This document shows, one piece after another, positions 24,901-37,321 of a stretch of 64,000 nt of DNA. The translations under genes were made by a program, and so were the position numbers. Where the stretch lies: contig CM076266.1 of NCBI GenBank assembly GCA_038380795.1, forward strand, positions 47,204,425-47,268,424, given 5' to 3'. Position 1 is the stretch's first letter. Each line of letters starts with the position of its first letter. Under the pieces are notes generated by a model. That model saw only the letters and a list, made by a program, of their open reading frames with translations, ran no database searches and was not told where the DNA came from. Source of the DNA: Pyrocephalus nanus (Eukaryota > Chordata > Aves > Passeriformes > Tyrannidae).

Positions 24901-27900
24901 CATACTCTCCAGTGATCCAGAAGATTAATTAGGTTAGAATTAATATAATTAATAACTTTCAAAGTGGTACAAATCATGAGACACCAAACACGTTTTGCAC
25001 AGGTTCTACACGGTTCCCTAAAAAATCAAGAATTGACTCAGAAAACACCGTGAGAGCATCCGCTCAGTGCTTAGCAACAGTTTGGAAAGCTGAGAAAATG
25101 TTTAGTCACATTCATACGACAGGATACGGAAGGAGGACACGGAATTTAAAATTTGCCTCTCCAGTAAAACACTGAATTTGGTTAACTTTAAAGAAACCTT
25201 TCAGAGGAAAGTAATAATGATAAAAGCATACAAGCAGCATAGGAAGGACTGGGATTTTCCAATGACTCCCTTGTACAAGACTCTTTCTACTTATCAATGC
25301 AGTGAGGCTTCTCAGAACGATGCCCTCCTTTCCTGGGATCCCGCCCTTTCCCAGAGCTGCATGAGCACAAATCTTTGCATCCAATAAGGCAAAGAAGTGC
25401 AGTCCCCACTGAAAGCTCCCATATTTGTTCTAGGAGAGACAGAGATTAGATAAGTATGATAAAAGGATAAAGTCTGCCGTATGCAAGAACTAGATTGTCT
25501 CTCTTGTGTGTTCAAGGAAAAAATAAAATTCCCTTGAGGGATACAACTCTTCGAGTGAGCTTTCTCTGGCAAGGAAAGGAGGGTCTCCCAGCACCCTTTC
25601 ATTATGATGAACAGGGGAAAGAATGGGATCACAACAGCTCAACATAACCCAAGCAGCTTCAAAGAACTTCAGGTTTGATACTCAGTACCACAGTCCATGG
25701 TATGCAAACAAAATAACACAGGAGAAGCTCCATGACAGGATAGGATTCCCACTATCCCAAGCTGTCTCTTTATCCTATCTTTTATGATTGCAGGCACCAC
25801 TCACAAAGTTCAAGCTGATGGATTACGTCCTAAATGGGGTCAAAAGAAGCACAGAACAATTAGTGGTATTAGTGTGGCACTGCCCTCTGACTGATCCATT
25901 AATCTTAGAACAGGGTCAACACTCAACAATATTGAAAACAACACACATTTCAAAGGAAAATCCCTCCTGTGTATAATCAAATTCTGAAGTCCACTATATG
26001 AGATATTAGTAAACTAAATAGCTAAGCAAAATTATGAAGAAGACCTGACACTTACATCAATTGAAACAGCATTCATAGCTGTATTTGCCAGATTAGAGTC
26101 ACGAGGACACTAGTTCTCATCCCGAAAAAAAGAAGCTGATTGCCAGCTGGGATTATGAAAGAATTCCCTCTCTTTCCTTTGCCTCATAGGCTACCAGAGT
26201 ACATCTGGTGGGTACTGATTATCTTTCTATAAAACATTATAAGAAAGAATAATTTAATTTATTATCACTGGAGAAGCCAAATTGGTTGAGTCAATGATCT
26301 TCCATTATGGTATGACAACTCTGCTGGGAAATCCAATACTGCAAACAGTAGATAAAATAATCACAGATGCTTATGTTTTCTCTTCTTTCCTCTCAGTCTC
26401 ACCTAAAACAGTTCAAAAGGTAAAAGCCATGTCTTCATTTTCACAAATTCTTTACTGTGTCAGCTACAGACAGTCTGGATAGATTTTTTTTCTGGTAGAA
26501 AAACTGCAAAAATCTATTCTAGGTCAACGATTTCCACAGTCAGTATAATTCAAAATGCTCAGAAAGCTCAAAGGGGAAAAATAAATCACTAAGTATTGGT
26601 ATTATGCAAGCTCTCTGAAGAGGTATTGACTGCATTTATTGCAAAGAATTAAGAAGTGGCTTTAATGTCATTCTATTCATGAATGTCCTTTCTTTACAAC
26701 TGATCTCACATAACAAAACCCTGCTACAAAAACCAGCATGCACTTTGACTAGATTAAGGACAAAACGATTGCATATGCGTAATGCTGTGGGTTATAAACG
26801 TAAAGTAATGCCAGTGAAATGCACACAAATCTCTGTGTGCACAGGACACCAGGCAGAAGGTACAGATTTTGTATGCTGTGATCTCAAAGATAACTATGCT
26901 TACTAAAGCAGTTTTATAAAATCCATCAAACTGACACTATTAAACAGCAGACATGAGAGTAAGTATGAATGTGATTTCCCCTTTGAAAGACGGATTCATA
27001 AAGCTGCCTTGCCTTGAATTAGGTGGGGTGTGAGATTATACACTGCCTACACACTTGTAGTTCAGCAGGGACACCCCTCATAGGAACAGCAGAAGGTATT
27101 TATAAAGCAGCAACCTTTTCCACTGCTCCTGCCTCCCGCAGCGACACAGATCATTAATGGCAGCTGCCATGGGAATGGTGCACGCAAAGGTCAGTAGCAT
27201 CTCCCTCCCTGCACTGCCAACAGGCAGAAGCTGACAGCCGGGGGCAAGAGAGGGATTTTGCCCCAGAAGACCCTCTTAAGTTGCCCCTAGTGTTCTGGAG
27301 CAATTCACGTGCAGAGGTGGGCACTGTCTGCCAAAGAAGGTAGAGATGAAGGACTTCTCAATCCTAGCTCTGACACAGCTGTAGAGCAGGAAAGAGGATC
27401 TGCCAGAAACCAATTGTTCTCTCCACAGAGCAAGCAGCAGGCAAGGCTCTTTTGTCACACATTAAAACAAAAACAGTAAGGAAGGTAAAAATACCTCATT
27501 TCTTTTCGTATGTATATTCATCAGTATTAGCTCTCTCTTTACAACCAAATGTTCAAACCTACACTGAAGCCGAAAATCCAAGCATCTTGAAATCTAAAAA
27601 AACCCAGCTTTCTGGAACCATTTTTGCTTTTGAGTAGTTAAAACCAATGCAGAGCATCAGCAAAATCTTCCAGGACCAGACCAGAAGCCAGGACCCTGTG
27701 CCACACAATGCCTGGCCATCTTGCAAAGTCTTGCTCCCAGTCTACCACAAACCAGGGAAGAAATCATGCATTTCTTGGCTGGCCTGCATAAAGCAGGAAA
27801 GTCATATTTCTGAGGGATTTTTTCCCCATGAATTTTTAAATGAAACAAAAAATAGAGGGAGTTGCACTAAAATCTCCCCATTTTTTATATCTAGTTAGAC

Positions 27901-28680
27901 ATATATATTATAAGACACTGCTAAGCACACAGTACTCTATTGTACGCATAGGTTATTATATATATGGTTTATTTATTCATAACTTAATATTATTTCATAT
28001 TACAACTCAGATCGTATTTAAAATTTTAATATTCAATGAATAATATTTTATGAAGGTTTTTTGTCCAGTTGTGACACTAACACACGGGGTCATTTTTTCC
28101 ATGAAAGCTCAGTATTTTAAGCTTACTTACAAGGGAAAATGTAGAAACACACATCTCTCTTTGATAAATGAGACCTGTCAGAAGCCAATGATCCCAGTGC
28201 ACAGGATATATAGTACACTTGGCAATGTAAGCTCAACAACAATGAAGAAATACTTTTTACAGCCCCCTATTTTGTGACAAGGGTCTAGACTGCAACCAGT
28301 CTCACTGTAATTTACTTCCCGGGAGAAGACTCTGGGAGTTCTGTGTGAAAATCATTTTATGTTTCTTCCTTCTTCTATTATTTTTCCATAGAAACAAGTA
28401 TTTCATTCTGTAACTTATGCAATAATTATTACACGAACTAAGCTGATTATAAATGTATCTAATACATATGTTTTATGTAAGTGTTTTCTTTTTTCTTTTG
28501 AGCTAAAACATCAAACACAAAATATACATAACATTTGCTTTGTGCACTGAAACACAGGAACACATTATTCTCTGTCATAAGGATTTCATATTTGAAGGTC
28601 CCAACTCTGCAGAAAACCTAATAAAGTATATACTCATTCTTATAGTTAGCTCAGTAGGAACATTCACAGCATGTATGAGT

Positions 28681-28724
28681 CTTTGCAGAAATAGTACTGA
28701 TGCTTTGCAGAAACAGTACTGATG
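28681..28724. repeat. 22-bp tandem duplication with one mismatch
   Basis: Two adjacent copies of ctttgcagaa[a/c... one T/C difference]agtactgatg: the first has atagtactgatg, the second acagtactgatg. Intronic, not connected to a recognised element. Confidence 0.95.
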
Positions 28725-29369
28725 TAACTTAAAATGTAGAAGTTACACAAAAAAATATTCACCTGTAATTAAACTACAATTTCTAATAACGTTTTTCCTA
28801 AATAACCTCTTTCAAATAAAACCTTGGTCAACCACCCCCAAGATTCTTTGCAGAATCCACATCCCAGCATTGTTTCTTAATGTTGTACAGGAACAGCCAT
28901 GGAATTATAGTGGAAATGTGCACGCCAACATACAGCACCACCAGCTGAGGGGGTCTGCTTATATTACCACACATAGTTTAGTCATGGTTCAAAAGAACTC
29001 AGCTCTGATCTCATTAATTAAAGAATTCAGTTCTATTCCCTAGAGAAGATTTTGAAAGAAAACCAAAGAGTGACTACAGAATAGCTGTTGCTTTACAGTA
29101 TGCCAAAGATATTTTGGGGTTTATTTTGTAGAGTTAAATCTTTACTGAAATGAACAAGCTATTAAACAGAAAAGTTTTGTGTCTGCACAGGGTTTTAAGT
29201 GGCAAACCAGTTCATTTCTAGGCAAAAAGTGTTCTTATTAATTTACAGATATTTACAGCTTTGCACTTACATTAGTTCAGACTTTTACTTGCAATGAATG
29301 TTACATTTTCTAGCCCATTCCTTATTTTATGGATTTTTACAGGGACAGTATAGGTGCCAGGAGCTAGGT

Positions 29370-29387
29370 AGCTCAATGAATTGAGCT
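29370..29387. repeat. 8-bp inverted repeat with 2-nt spacer
   Basis: AGCTCAAT, ga, ATTGAGCT. It lies about 500 bp into the intron, upstream in plus coordinates of the exon at 29892, at the left side of a slightly GC-richer stretch. Confidence 0.85.
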
Positions 29388-29891
29388 GGGATGTTGCTTT
29401 CCTCAATTTGGTAGCTGTTAACACTCCTGCATCCAGTGCTCTCCTCTCCTCTGTGCTGAGGTGGTATCTGCAAGCATTGGAGTGCTCACCACCTTACTGC
29501 TCCAACCCCGGGGCACTATCGTGGTCAGTCTCCCCACAGGAAGAGCAGGGAGGTGATCAGTGGCAGCACAGTTTCCATCTGACCAACACCTAAGACCTTT
29601 GTCATTTCAACTAATACAAACAGTTTGAAGTCCATGGAGATCTAGACCAGTGATTGAGACCATGGTCATCTAGGTGCAATTTCAGCTTATCTCAGTGGTC
29701 ATATTTTAAAAATCTAAACCAAAACAAAACTGTCATACTGTATCTCATCCCTTTCTTGGGATCAAAGGAGAGAAGACATCAAGAAGTAAAAAAACTCTGA
29801 TTCCACCTGGGAATACTGAAAGTCCTGTGAAGGAAGTCAAGTAATCTTAAGTATTAAATTACAATTTTTTTTTTCCTTCTAAAATACTCAC

Positions 29892-29996
29892 CTGACTTTC
29901 TCTTTGGTGTTTCTAAGAACAGTTGCAGCAAAATTCTGAGTAACACCAACCAGACTGATGCCATCAACTTCCACAATTTGGTCATTTACTTGGATC
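29892..29996 (-). CDS. PPP1R9A: PPP1R9A coding exon 3 of window: PDZ middle strands and alpha-B helix
   Basis: The minus strand gives ccaaaag|GATCCAAG at the acceptor and GTCAG|gtgagt, a consensus-like donor. Length is 105 nt: one base completing Arg, 34 full codons, and two bases starting another Arg. The peptide is [18 protein letters not shown] followed by [28 protein letters not shown] is the typical PDZ pattern of a buried strand and turn (compare the G-D-x-I-x-x-V-N-G theme), and [13 protein letters not shown] is the alpha-B helix that lines the ligand groove. The acceptor's upstream tract contains several As and is only moderately pyrimidine-rich on the minus strand. The exon lies 5.2 kb downstream of the previous one and 13.85 kb upstream of the next. 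Confidence 0.95.
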
Positions 29997-31761
29997 CTTT
30001 TGGGGAAAAAACACAAATACATAAATAAATGTGTGAATTCTTGTGAATTTTCAGTTAAATTTAGCATAGAGACATCTTTCTAGCTAGACTTTAAACAAAA
30101 GCTCAGTCATAAAATGATTGAGGTAAATATGAAAAATGTATTATTCCTTGCATGCAAACCAGCTTCCAAGTTACTACTACAATTAATAGCATCAATTATT
30201 CAGTCCCTTTCCTTGTATAGAAATACAGCAACGCAAACCCTTGAATTTGTCATATGAATTAAATTGAATGAGATACTTCAGTAGCTCTTATATAATTTTT
30301 TCCTAAGCCAAACTTGAAAAATGGCATAAGACATAGCTCTGGTATTTCATGTTAATGGAAAAAAATGTGATATTTAACTAAAACAACCTGCTCATCTGTG
30401 GAGAAAAGGGCTTATGTATCAGACTTAATTGTGACGTACTCTCTTAAGATATTTCATCTAACTTGCTCCAAAAAATGAATTCCCAGTGGAGATGTGATCT
30501 TGCTTCACACATTAATAAGACCTTGGACTGTTTTAATGAAGCCTTTCTTTCTGAAACCAAACACCTATTTACAGCTGATACACTGTTTGATGCACAAAAA
30601 GTTAGACAGAAGGAAAACCATGCTGCTTTTATCTAAAGTAAGCATTGCTACAAAATCCCTAGAACAGGCACTGGACTCATCCGGACTACAAATCCTTGAA
30701 ATATGACTGCTGTACTATCCTCCAGAAACGCACAATCTCCAATAGTATCAAAACAAACAAACACATACAAAGGGAGCAATTTTCAAGTACTTACAGAGAT
30801 TCTATTGATCCAAACCACACAGTTTACAAAGGAACCAAGAAACAGCTACAAGAAACTTCTATTTAAATTATATGAAAGTATCTACATTAATATATTTAAT
30901 ATCTTAGGATATCCTAGTGACAAGACTCCTTTTCAAAGAACAACAGAGGCTTCAACAGAAGGCTGAAGCATTTAGACTTGGAGCCCTAATTTCTGTTTCA
31001 AGTCTGACACGGTGCATTGCAGTTTTACATGCATTCAAAGCAGTATTTTCTGTTCTTTGGATTCCACTGATGAGTAAGAAATACAATATTTATTCTTTGG
31101 CAGCCTCACGCCACGGAATATCACTGTCTTCTGGGCAGGATCTCCCTTGAAAAAGGCAGCCCATAAACTGTTTCGAAAATCACATTAGGTATTTTATTCT
31201 CAGATTTTTTTTTTCAATTTTCATTGAAGCATTTAAGAAATACACCTATCACATTAATATTTATTGAATTTTGATTTTTGGTTTTACTTAAGTAAACATG
31301 AGGTGCAGTCAGATTGAACTACAGGAGTTCCTAGAAAAGAACTTTTAAGAAGCTGGTGCTGACTGAGTGGGAAACTGTCACTGTCTTGGCTGAAAATGGT
31401 GGAAGAATAGATTCCTTTTAGATGACACTTTATCTACAACACTGTACATCACTATGCAGTGCATTAGCAGAGTTCATACAGAGCCACAGTTACACTACTT
31501 AGGTGGTGAAACATTATGTTAGAGAACTGCTGCCTTAAACTTCGTAAGTGGCTCCATCTTGATTCAGTCTAATTCCATTTGTCCTTCAGGTATATTTCAT
31601 TTTTCCTTCTTTCTTGTTTGTATAGCTCCTAAATTAATTTCCAACTCTTATTTTTATGGCCACTGTTCTCCAAACCTCCTTTCTTTCTACATATACATAT
31701 ACTTTAATCATACATAAACACACACACACATCAAACAACATTCAAAGGACAGCCTTCCTGT

Positions 31762-31787
31762 TAGAGCTCCTTCTGTGAGGAGCTCTA
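31762..31787. repeat. Perfect inverted repeat (10-bp arms, 6-nt loop)
   Basis: TAGAGCTCCT, loop tctgtg, AGGAGCTCTA. It would fold as a compact hairpin in the PPP1R9A pre-mRNA. It lacks the flanking T-run of a bacterial-type terminator and is too short for a typical miRNA precursor. Confidence 0.9.
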
Positions 31788-34036
31788 GGCCTCCTCTGTC
31801 TCTCAAATCTAATTTCAAACATGAGTGAAAAATTAGGCTCAAATTGCCAAAGCCTGAATTATAGACATTTAACTGCTTTTATCATTATTAACAAAATTTT
31901 TGATTCTTCTGACAATTATTTTCTTATGCTCATGACTTTAAACTTTGCCTGCAGATTAGAATGAAGCAGCAGCTACAGAAGTGAACCAACCAAGGTTGAA
32001 CAGATTACCAGTACAATTACTGCTCTGTGACAAAAAAATTTCACCTCTGCAGAGACAGCTTTTAGAGCTCAAATTAAGAACTGTGTAATGTTTCAAAACT
32101 GTTGATCCCAATGTTATCAAAATACTTTAAAATGTGAATAACTCATCACAATAATTTTAAAGAAGCAGTTATGGATTGATTCATCCAAGATAAGTTTTTG
32201 TTTTTCATATTCAGTGTAATGACTAATTCCCTATTTTACACACTAGTAATAACCTCTCCTATTACCTAATCAACATTTGGGTTCATCCTAAAGCATCCTT
32301 CTTTGTTAAATATTGGTACACAATGCCTTTTAATATGACAAATAAATTCTACCTGTCTGTCTGAAGCAACACGAATCAAGCCAGTGGTGCTCAATCCCTG
32401 AGAAACCCCTTTGTACAGATTTTCTGTTTCCATGGGAGGCAAGTATTTTATATCACAATTTGATGGGTCTTTCAATGAAAGATAGGAGCTTTTCTACAAG
32501 ATACTTTAATGTTTTAAAGAAGAACCTGGCTGAATATTGCTATGTGATTATTCAAAATATCTGATGCAACTGCTGAAATACAGTTTTATTTTCATTACGA
32601 GACTTTGTTTTGCTATCAGTGTTAATGATTAACTAGGCTTCTCACAAAAATGAAGATAACAGGACCCTTTACAGTTGATGCACTTTATTACAGAACCGTC
32701 TGCTCCTGACTGAGAGGATTACAAATCCCTTTCCCAAGTGAACGATCAGTCAGGCTCTCAAAGAGAAAATCGGAGTGCTATTTCTCAGCTGACTGAACAT
32801 TTTGCCAGTTGAAAACCAACACAAATATTAGAATGGTCAAAGAATGATTTTATTTTTCCTCAGCTGACAAGCTCCTTTCAGATGCCATCCAGGGAAATGA
32901 AGGAAGAGACTTGTGATGGAACATTAACTTCTGTAGCCCACTCAAACATGTGAATAATGAGAGGGAAAGAAATTAGAGATCATCACAGAGCAGTAGTGAG
33001 CGACTGATTTTCAACCAGAGAATTTCACAAAGAATGCCAGTCATGAGCTTAATGCCTTTTGGCTGAGGTCAAGCATACCCTTCAGAAAAACATTCCCTTA
33101 AATTTAAAGTAATGGATAAAGTCATGACACCTTGACGTGTCAGCTTCTTCATTTCTCTTCATAATGTTTAAGCCTATGATAAATCAGTACTTGGCCTTCA
33201 ACTTGGTATCTTACTGCCAAGATCTGTAAAGACACCTCCAAGTCCAATCTAGAAGACGATATATGTCAGTAGTTTCAGAGCAATGTTATTAAACTTTGCA
33301 ATTCCCTGCATTTTAGAGTCTTCTTATTTAATTTTTGTGGGGTTTCCACAACAGAACAACTTTTTGCCTGGCTGAAAAGTTAGAGGGGTTCATCAGTAAG
33401 AAACATGTTACTGCAATACATTTTTCAGAAGACAGCATAAACTTTTTAAGAGTTCATTCTTGCTTTTACTTATAAATAATATAACAAATCATTAATTGTT
33501 GAAAACAGAAGAAGAGAATGCATATAAGTTGTTTAATAACTTACATATCAGATAAGTAATATTTTATTGGCATGCAAATTTACAAAGGTTATGCAATGGG
33601 ACAAAGTGACAAATTGTATGGAAGATACTTGAAAATACTTTTCATTATTAAATTATTAGACAGTAACATTGTCCTTATTGTGACAGGTATTGTGTAAAAC
33701 ACAGATAACTTGTCCCATATGATAGGAATACTTTATGCTCAAAAGGAATTCTTTAACCTGAACATACCAAATAAGCAATTCTAGAAGCAAGCAGGTTTTA
33801 TATGAGCATCACATAAGACTACAAACACCAATTCATTTCTATAGTAGGCAAGACTTATGGTACAGCTTCCTATTCCAATTGATTATTGTACTTTCAATGC
33901 TGTAGGTGAAAACTGAATTCTGGAACAGAAGACTAGCCATAACAAGAAATTCAAAGGAACAGTCTGTGTTAGTAAACTTAAAAAGGAGTGTATTTAGCAC
34001 AAGTTTAAACATTCAGATACACTAATTAATTTCCTA

Positions 34037-34838
34037 ATCACAGAATCATCAAGGTTGGAAGAAATCTTCAAGATCATCTAGCTCAACCATCAACCTTTCA
34101 TCACAATCACTCCTAAACCATATCCCCAGGTGCCAAATCCAGATGCCTCTTAAACGCTTCCAGTGACTCTGCCACCTCCCTGGGCAACTTATTCCAATGC
34201 CTCTTTCAGTTAAAAAATTGTTCTAATACCTAATCTGAACCTACCATGACACAACTTAAGGCCATTTCCTCTCGTCCTTTCTTTTACAACATGGCAGGAA
34301 GAGACTCACCCCCACCCTGCTACAATTTCCTTTCTGGTAGTTGTGGAGAACGATACAGTCCTCTGTGAGTCTCCTCTTCTCTAAACTAAACAGCCCAGTT
34401 CCCTCAGCCACTCCTCTTAGGATGTGTTTTCTAGACCCTTTACCAGCTTTGTTGCCCTTCTCTGGACATGCTCTAGCACCTGTGTTTTTCTTGAAGTGAG
34501 GGGCCCAAAACTGAACACAGGATTTCAGGTGCAGCCTCACCAATGCCAGGTACTGGGGGACAATTACTTCCTGCTGGTCACACTATTTCTGATACAGGCC
34601 AAGATGCCATTGGCCTTCTTGGCCACCTGGGCACACTGCTGGCTCATACCAAGCCATCTGTCAAGCACCACCTCCAAGTCCCTTTCTGCTGAGCAGCTCT
34701 TAAGCCACTCTTTCCCCCAGCCTGTAGTGCTCCGTGGGGTTGCTATGACCGAAGTGCAGGATCTGGCACTTTGCCTTACTGAACCTCATGCAGTTGTCCT
34801 CAGCCCATCCATCCAGCCTGTCCAGATCTCTCTGTAAA
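34037..34838 (-). mobile_element. CR1 LINE fragment, about 800 bp, minus orientation
   Basis: The 3' end is at the left (atcacagaatcatcaaggtt, followed by ggaagaaatcttcaagatca). Inside are CR1 landmarks in reverse complement: gggcaacttattccaatgcc, tctcctcttctctaaacta, and ttctctggacatgctctagc. The minus-strand reading near 34256-34543 includes ARACPEKGNKAGKG and GLFSLEKRRLTED, a decayed end of ORF2. Frameshifts and stops make it a fossil. It inserted in the same transcriptional direction as PPP1R9A. Confidence 0.93.
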
Positions 34839-35230
34839 GAAATCAAATAATCTAGTGTTCAACAGAACTCTTCATCTTAAGTACTGCCTGTCCAAAGCTG
34901 GCTTGAAGCGAAAAGAACAGGTAGGAGCTCAACACCTTTAAAATCTAAACTACCTTCAAAAGTGATACACACTTTGGAATCACCAGGTTTACTCATGCTA
35001 AAGCATCTGAGATTTCAGTAGTCAAAACACACATCTTTGGCAATTCTGCTCCCCTTAAACAGTTTAAACTCACTGTATCAATTTGGTGTCTTCTCATAAT
35101 GAAGTCTCTGAACTCTACATCTTTGGGTAATCATGGCATACATTAAGCAAACAACTATTTCCTATGAAAAGGAACTAACTTTTATACTAACTTTTGCTGA
35201 GAAAATCTCCAAATACAGAGTCTAGTTTAC

Positions 35231-35351
35231 CTGCCATCTCTTTCTGCTGTCCCACCTTCTGTTACTGTTTTGACAAATATTCCCAGTTTTTCAAGACCTG
35301 CATCTGCTCCAACTCCCATTCCAATAATGCTTATGCCAAGTCCATCTTCAT
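35231..35351 (-). CDS. PPP1R9A: PPP1R9A coding exon 2 of window: PDZ carboxylate-binding loop
   Basis: The acceptor is tttttacag|ATGAAG and the donor GGCAG|gtaaac on the minus strand; length 121 nt. The first two bases complete an Asp codon with the G left by the preceding exon, and the last two (AG) begin an Arg codon finished in the next exon. The peptide [19 protein letters not shown] carries the GLGI carboxylate-binding loop of a PDZ domain, followed by [21 protein letters not shown], the second and third strands and the connecting loop. The PDZ domain binds C-terminal tails of partners; in the neurabin family these include p70 S6 kinase and receptor tails (family knowledge). Only 497 nt of intron separate it from the preceding exon, the shortest intron in the window. 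Phase and sequence agree exactly with both neighbours. Confidence 0.95.
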
Positions 35352-35848
35352 CTGTAAAAAAGGAAAGAGAAAGCAGAAAATTTGATCTGTGCAGCTATTT
35401 GGTAGCTAAATATTTATGCTTTGGTTCCTCTTGGCTCTCCATGTCAATGACATTAATATTATTTTGCTTCTTTTAAAAAAATCTATTTGACTACTGCTTT
35501 AATTATATACAACAAATATCACCTTTACCCTTATGAGGAGCTTAGAGGAACAGTCAAGATTTTTACTCCTCCAGTGGAGAATGAACATATCACATCAAAC
35601 ACTCTGCAAAATCCATGTGTTACTGGACTGTCACAAAACAATTCTTTTAAGGAAGGTAAAAACTGCTTCTCTCTGAGCTGCTTCTTGAATTCCTAACTGA
35701 ACAATTCCTGAAATCCAAAAAGCCAAGGTGACTACAACAGATTAATGGAAATTCAAGATAAGCTCTGTATGCATGTGTGGACTTCCAGACTTCCTCAGAC
35801 TTGTAGGTCAGTGTCACAGGAACTGGAAATGGCACGCAAACACCATAC
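35352..35848 (-). other. PPP1R9A: PPP1R9A intron (497 nt) at the start of the PDZ domain
   Basis: Donor AAAAAG|gtatgg and acceptor tttttacag|ATGAAG on the minus strand. Phase 1. No repeat or other feature seen; open readings across it on either strand are not conserved protein. Confidence 0.92.
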
Positions 35849-35981
35849 CTTTTTCTAGTTCCACTGGGAAGAGCTCCAGCTTTTCCACACGCTTCTCGAG
35901 TTCATATTCAGCGGATGCAGCAACCGGGTCAACTTCATCATTTCTCCTGTCATAGTCTTCATTAGAGTATGTATTGAAAAC
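35849..35981 (-). CDS. PPP1R9A: PPP1R9A (neurabin-1) coding exon, first of seven in the window: PP1-binding segment and start of PDZ
   Basis: Neurabin-1 is a neuronal scaffold that targets protein phosphatase 1 to F-actin in dendritic spines and growth cones. The minus strand reads cag|GTTTTC at the acceptor and AAAAAG|gtatgg at the donor. The exon is 133 nt: 44 codons in phase 0 plus one base carried into the next exon. The peptide begins [13 protein letters not shown], continues with [20 protein letters not shown] and ends FPVELEK. This matches the conserved neurabin/spinophilin segment that follows the PP1-docking motif and leads into the PDZ domain. The docking core itself is not in this exon and must be encoded upstream, beyond 64000. 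Spinophilin (PPP1R9B) shares most of this segment, so the choice of paralogue rests on the later exons and the large AT-rich introns. Exon identity is close to certain; the borders are read directly. Confidence 0.95.
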
Positions 35982-37321
35982 CTGTAGGAACAGACCAAAA
36001 AATCATTCAGCTACCTACTCCAAAAAGACCTCCAACTTCTGAAATTAACTACTGCTTTTGTCCTGTGAAGATGCAGATTTTGAAAAAGCTTTTAAAAGAC
36101 AAATTTCTCCTGTTCATTCAAAGTTCAAGTTTCTAAATTTGTCCTTTTTCATTCAAGGAAGTACAAGTATGGTTGCAAAAGTCAACTGAGTATAAGAATG
36201 CATTAAGAATGCACTATTAGTAAACATTCACAGACATAAAAGAGTCAAATGCATTGAAATTATAATCTTTACAGTGTCTATGTTTTAGTCTTTATTCCTA
36301 ATTAAGTTCCAGTTTGCATTCATCTAACAAAGCTAGACAGGAAGATTATTCATCTACATTTACATCGCCTATGGATATCATTTGAGATTATGATCCATAT
36401 AATGTATTAACTTTTTTAGGACAGCAATATACACAGCCACAGGTATTTTTTAACTAACCAGGTTTACAGGTTTATTTCAGCTCTAAAGCAGTAATTTAAC
36501 AGTGATTGCAGTAACTTCATTATATTATTTATGCTACTTTCTATCATACTTTCAGCATGGCCTTCAATCAGTGATTATTCAGACCTTCAGGTACTTTAGT
36601 CAGGAAAAGCATATTTTAATATTTTAGAATTCAGACTTTGCCAGCCTAATTCACTAAACTGTCCACATTTGGCAGTAAGCAAAGAATATGCATGATTAGG
36701 GGCAATAATTTTACTGAGCTTCAGTCTCAGGGATATGTCACATGCATTACTTCAAATAAAGGAACACAGTTTCCCACATCTCTCCTTCCTCTTTTACTTA
36801 TACATTACAGAAAACACAATTGGTAGCCATGTTTTCCTTTATCTCTGCTCCTCTCACAACATAAAACACTGCACAATGCTACATAGCTACACATGTATTC
36901 AGAAGGTCTACAGAGCCTACTCTCTCACAGCCTTTCTTAGAGGCTCCAAAGCTACTGTCCCTGGAGCAAGCATGGCAGCTTGGTGGACAGTGCAATGCCA
37001 GGAGCTGGGGTCATTTCCATCTGAGGTTTCACCTACCCAAAAAGCTGTTAGTAAGCATTAATTTCATTTAAATAGCAAGTGTATTAAAGTTGCAATAAAA
37101 AATACCATTACATTCTATCTTAAATATATTAACTGTGTTATGGCTACCAGAAAGATACTGGGAAAAAAACCCTCCCATCTTTATATAAAGTAGTAGACAA
37201 AACAGAAAAGATATTAGTTATTCAGTGGGAATTTTAACTCCTATATTTTACATCAGTGTGAAACAATCAATTTCCTCTGCCAAGATGATGAACATTTTAC
37301 AAGAATCTACAAATCTATCTC

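Larger units (their letters stand above)
16042..29891 (-). other. PPP1R9A: PPP1R9A intron (13850 nt), the largest complete intron in the window
   Basis: Carries two CR1 fragments in opposite orientations (about 19944-20080 plus, 21382-21990 minus) and, between them, a GC-richer unclassified block (about 20450-21110). A plus-strand exon-like stretch at about 23980-24097 is described separately. A 22-bp tandem duplication lies at 28681-28724. The rest is AT-rich sequence in which I see no gene, tRNA or other RNA gene. Confidence 0.85.
29997..35230 (-). other. PPP1R9A: PPP1R9A intron (5234 nt) within the PDZ-coding region
   Basis: Holds one approximately 800-bp CR1 copy (34037-34838) and a perfect 10-bp-arm hairpin at 31762-31787. 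A short CA run lies near 31720. No exon or RNA gene seen in the remainder. Confidence 0.85.

Noticed and set aside
29341..29700. Possible tRNA-derived SINE or tRNA gene near the inverted repeat (tagctcaatgaattgagc)
   Set aside because: Only the D-arm-like string is suggestive; no B-box-like GGTTCGA sequence, acceptor stem or poly-A tail could be found.
34424..34837. 137-aa plus-strand reading
   Set aside because: Antisense of the CR1 copy at 34037-34838; CR1 landmarks explain the sequence.
35270..35955. Short plus-strand and minus-strand readings overlapping the two exons near 35.2-36.0 kb
   Set aside because: They are other-frame or antisense shadows of the PDZ exons, or cross the splice sites into intron.
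1..35981. Assignment to PPP1R9B (spinophilin) instead of PPP1R9A
   Set aside because: The PDZ part is shared, but the linker (TGEYATDEE, MGPVLPG) and coiled-coil residues fit neurabin-1 better, and the large AT-rich introns suit PPP1R9A. An alignment to both bird paralogues would settle it.
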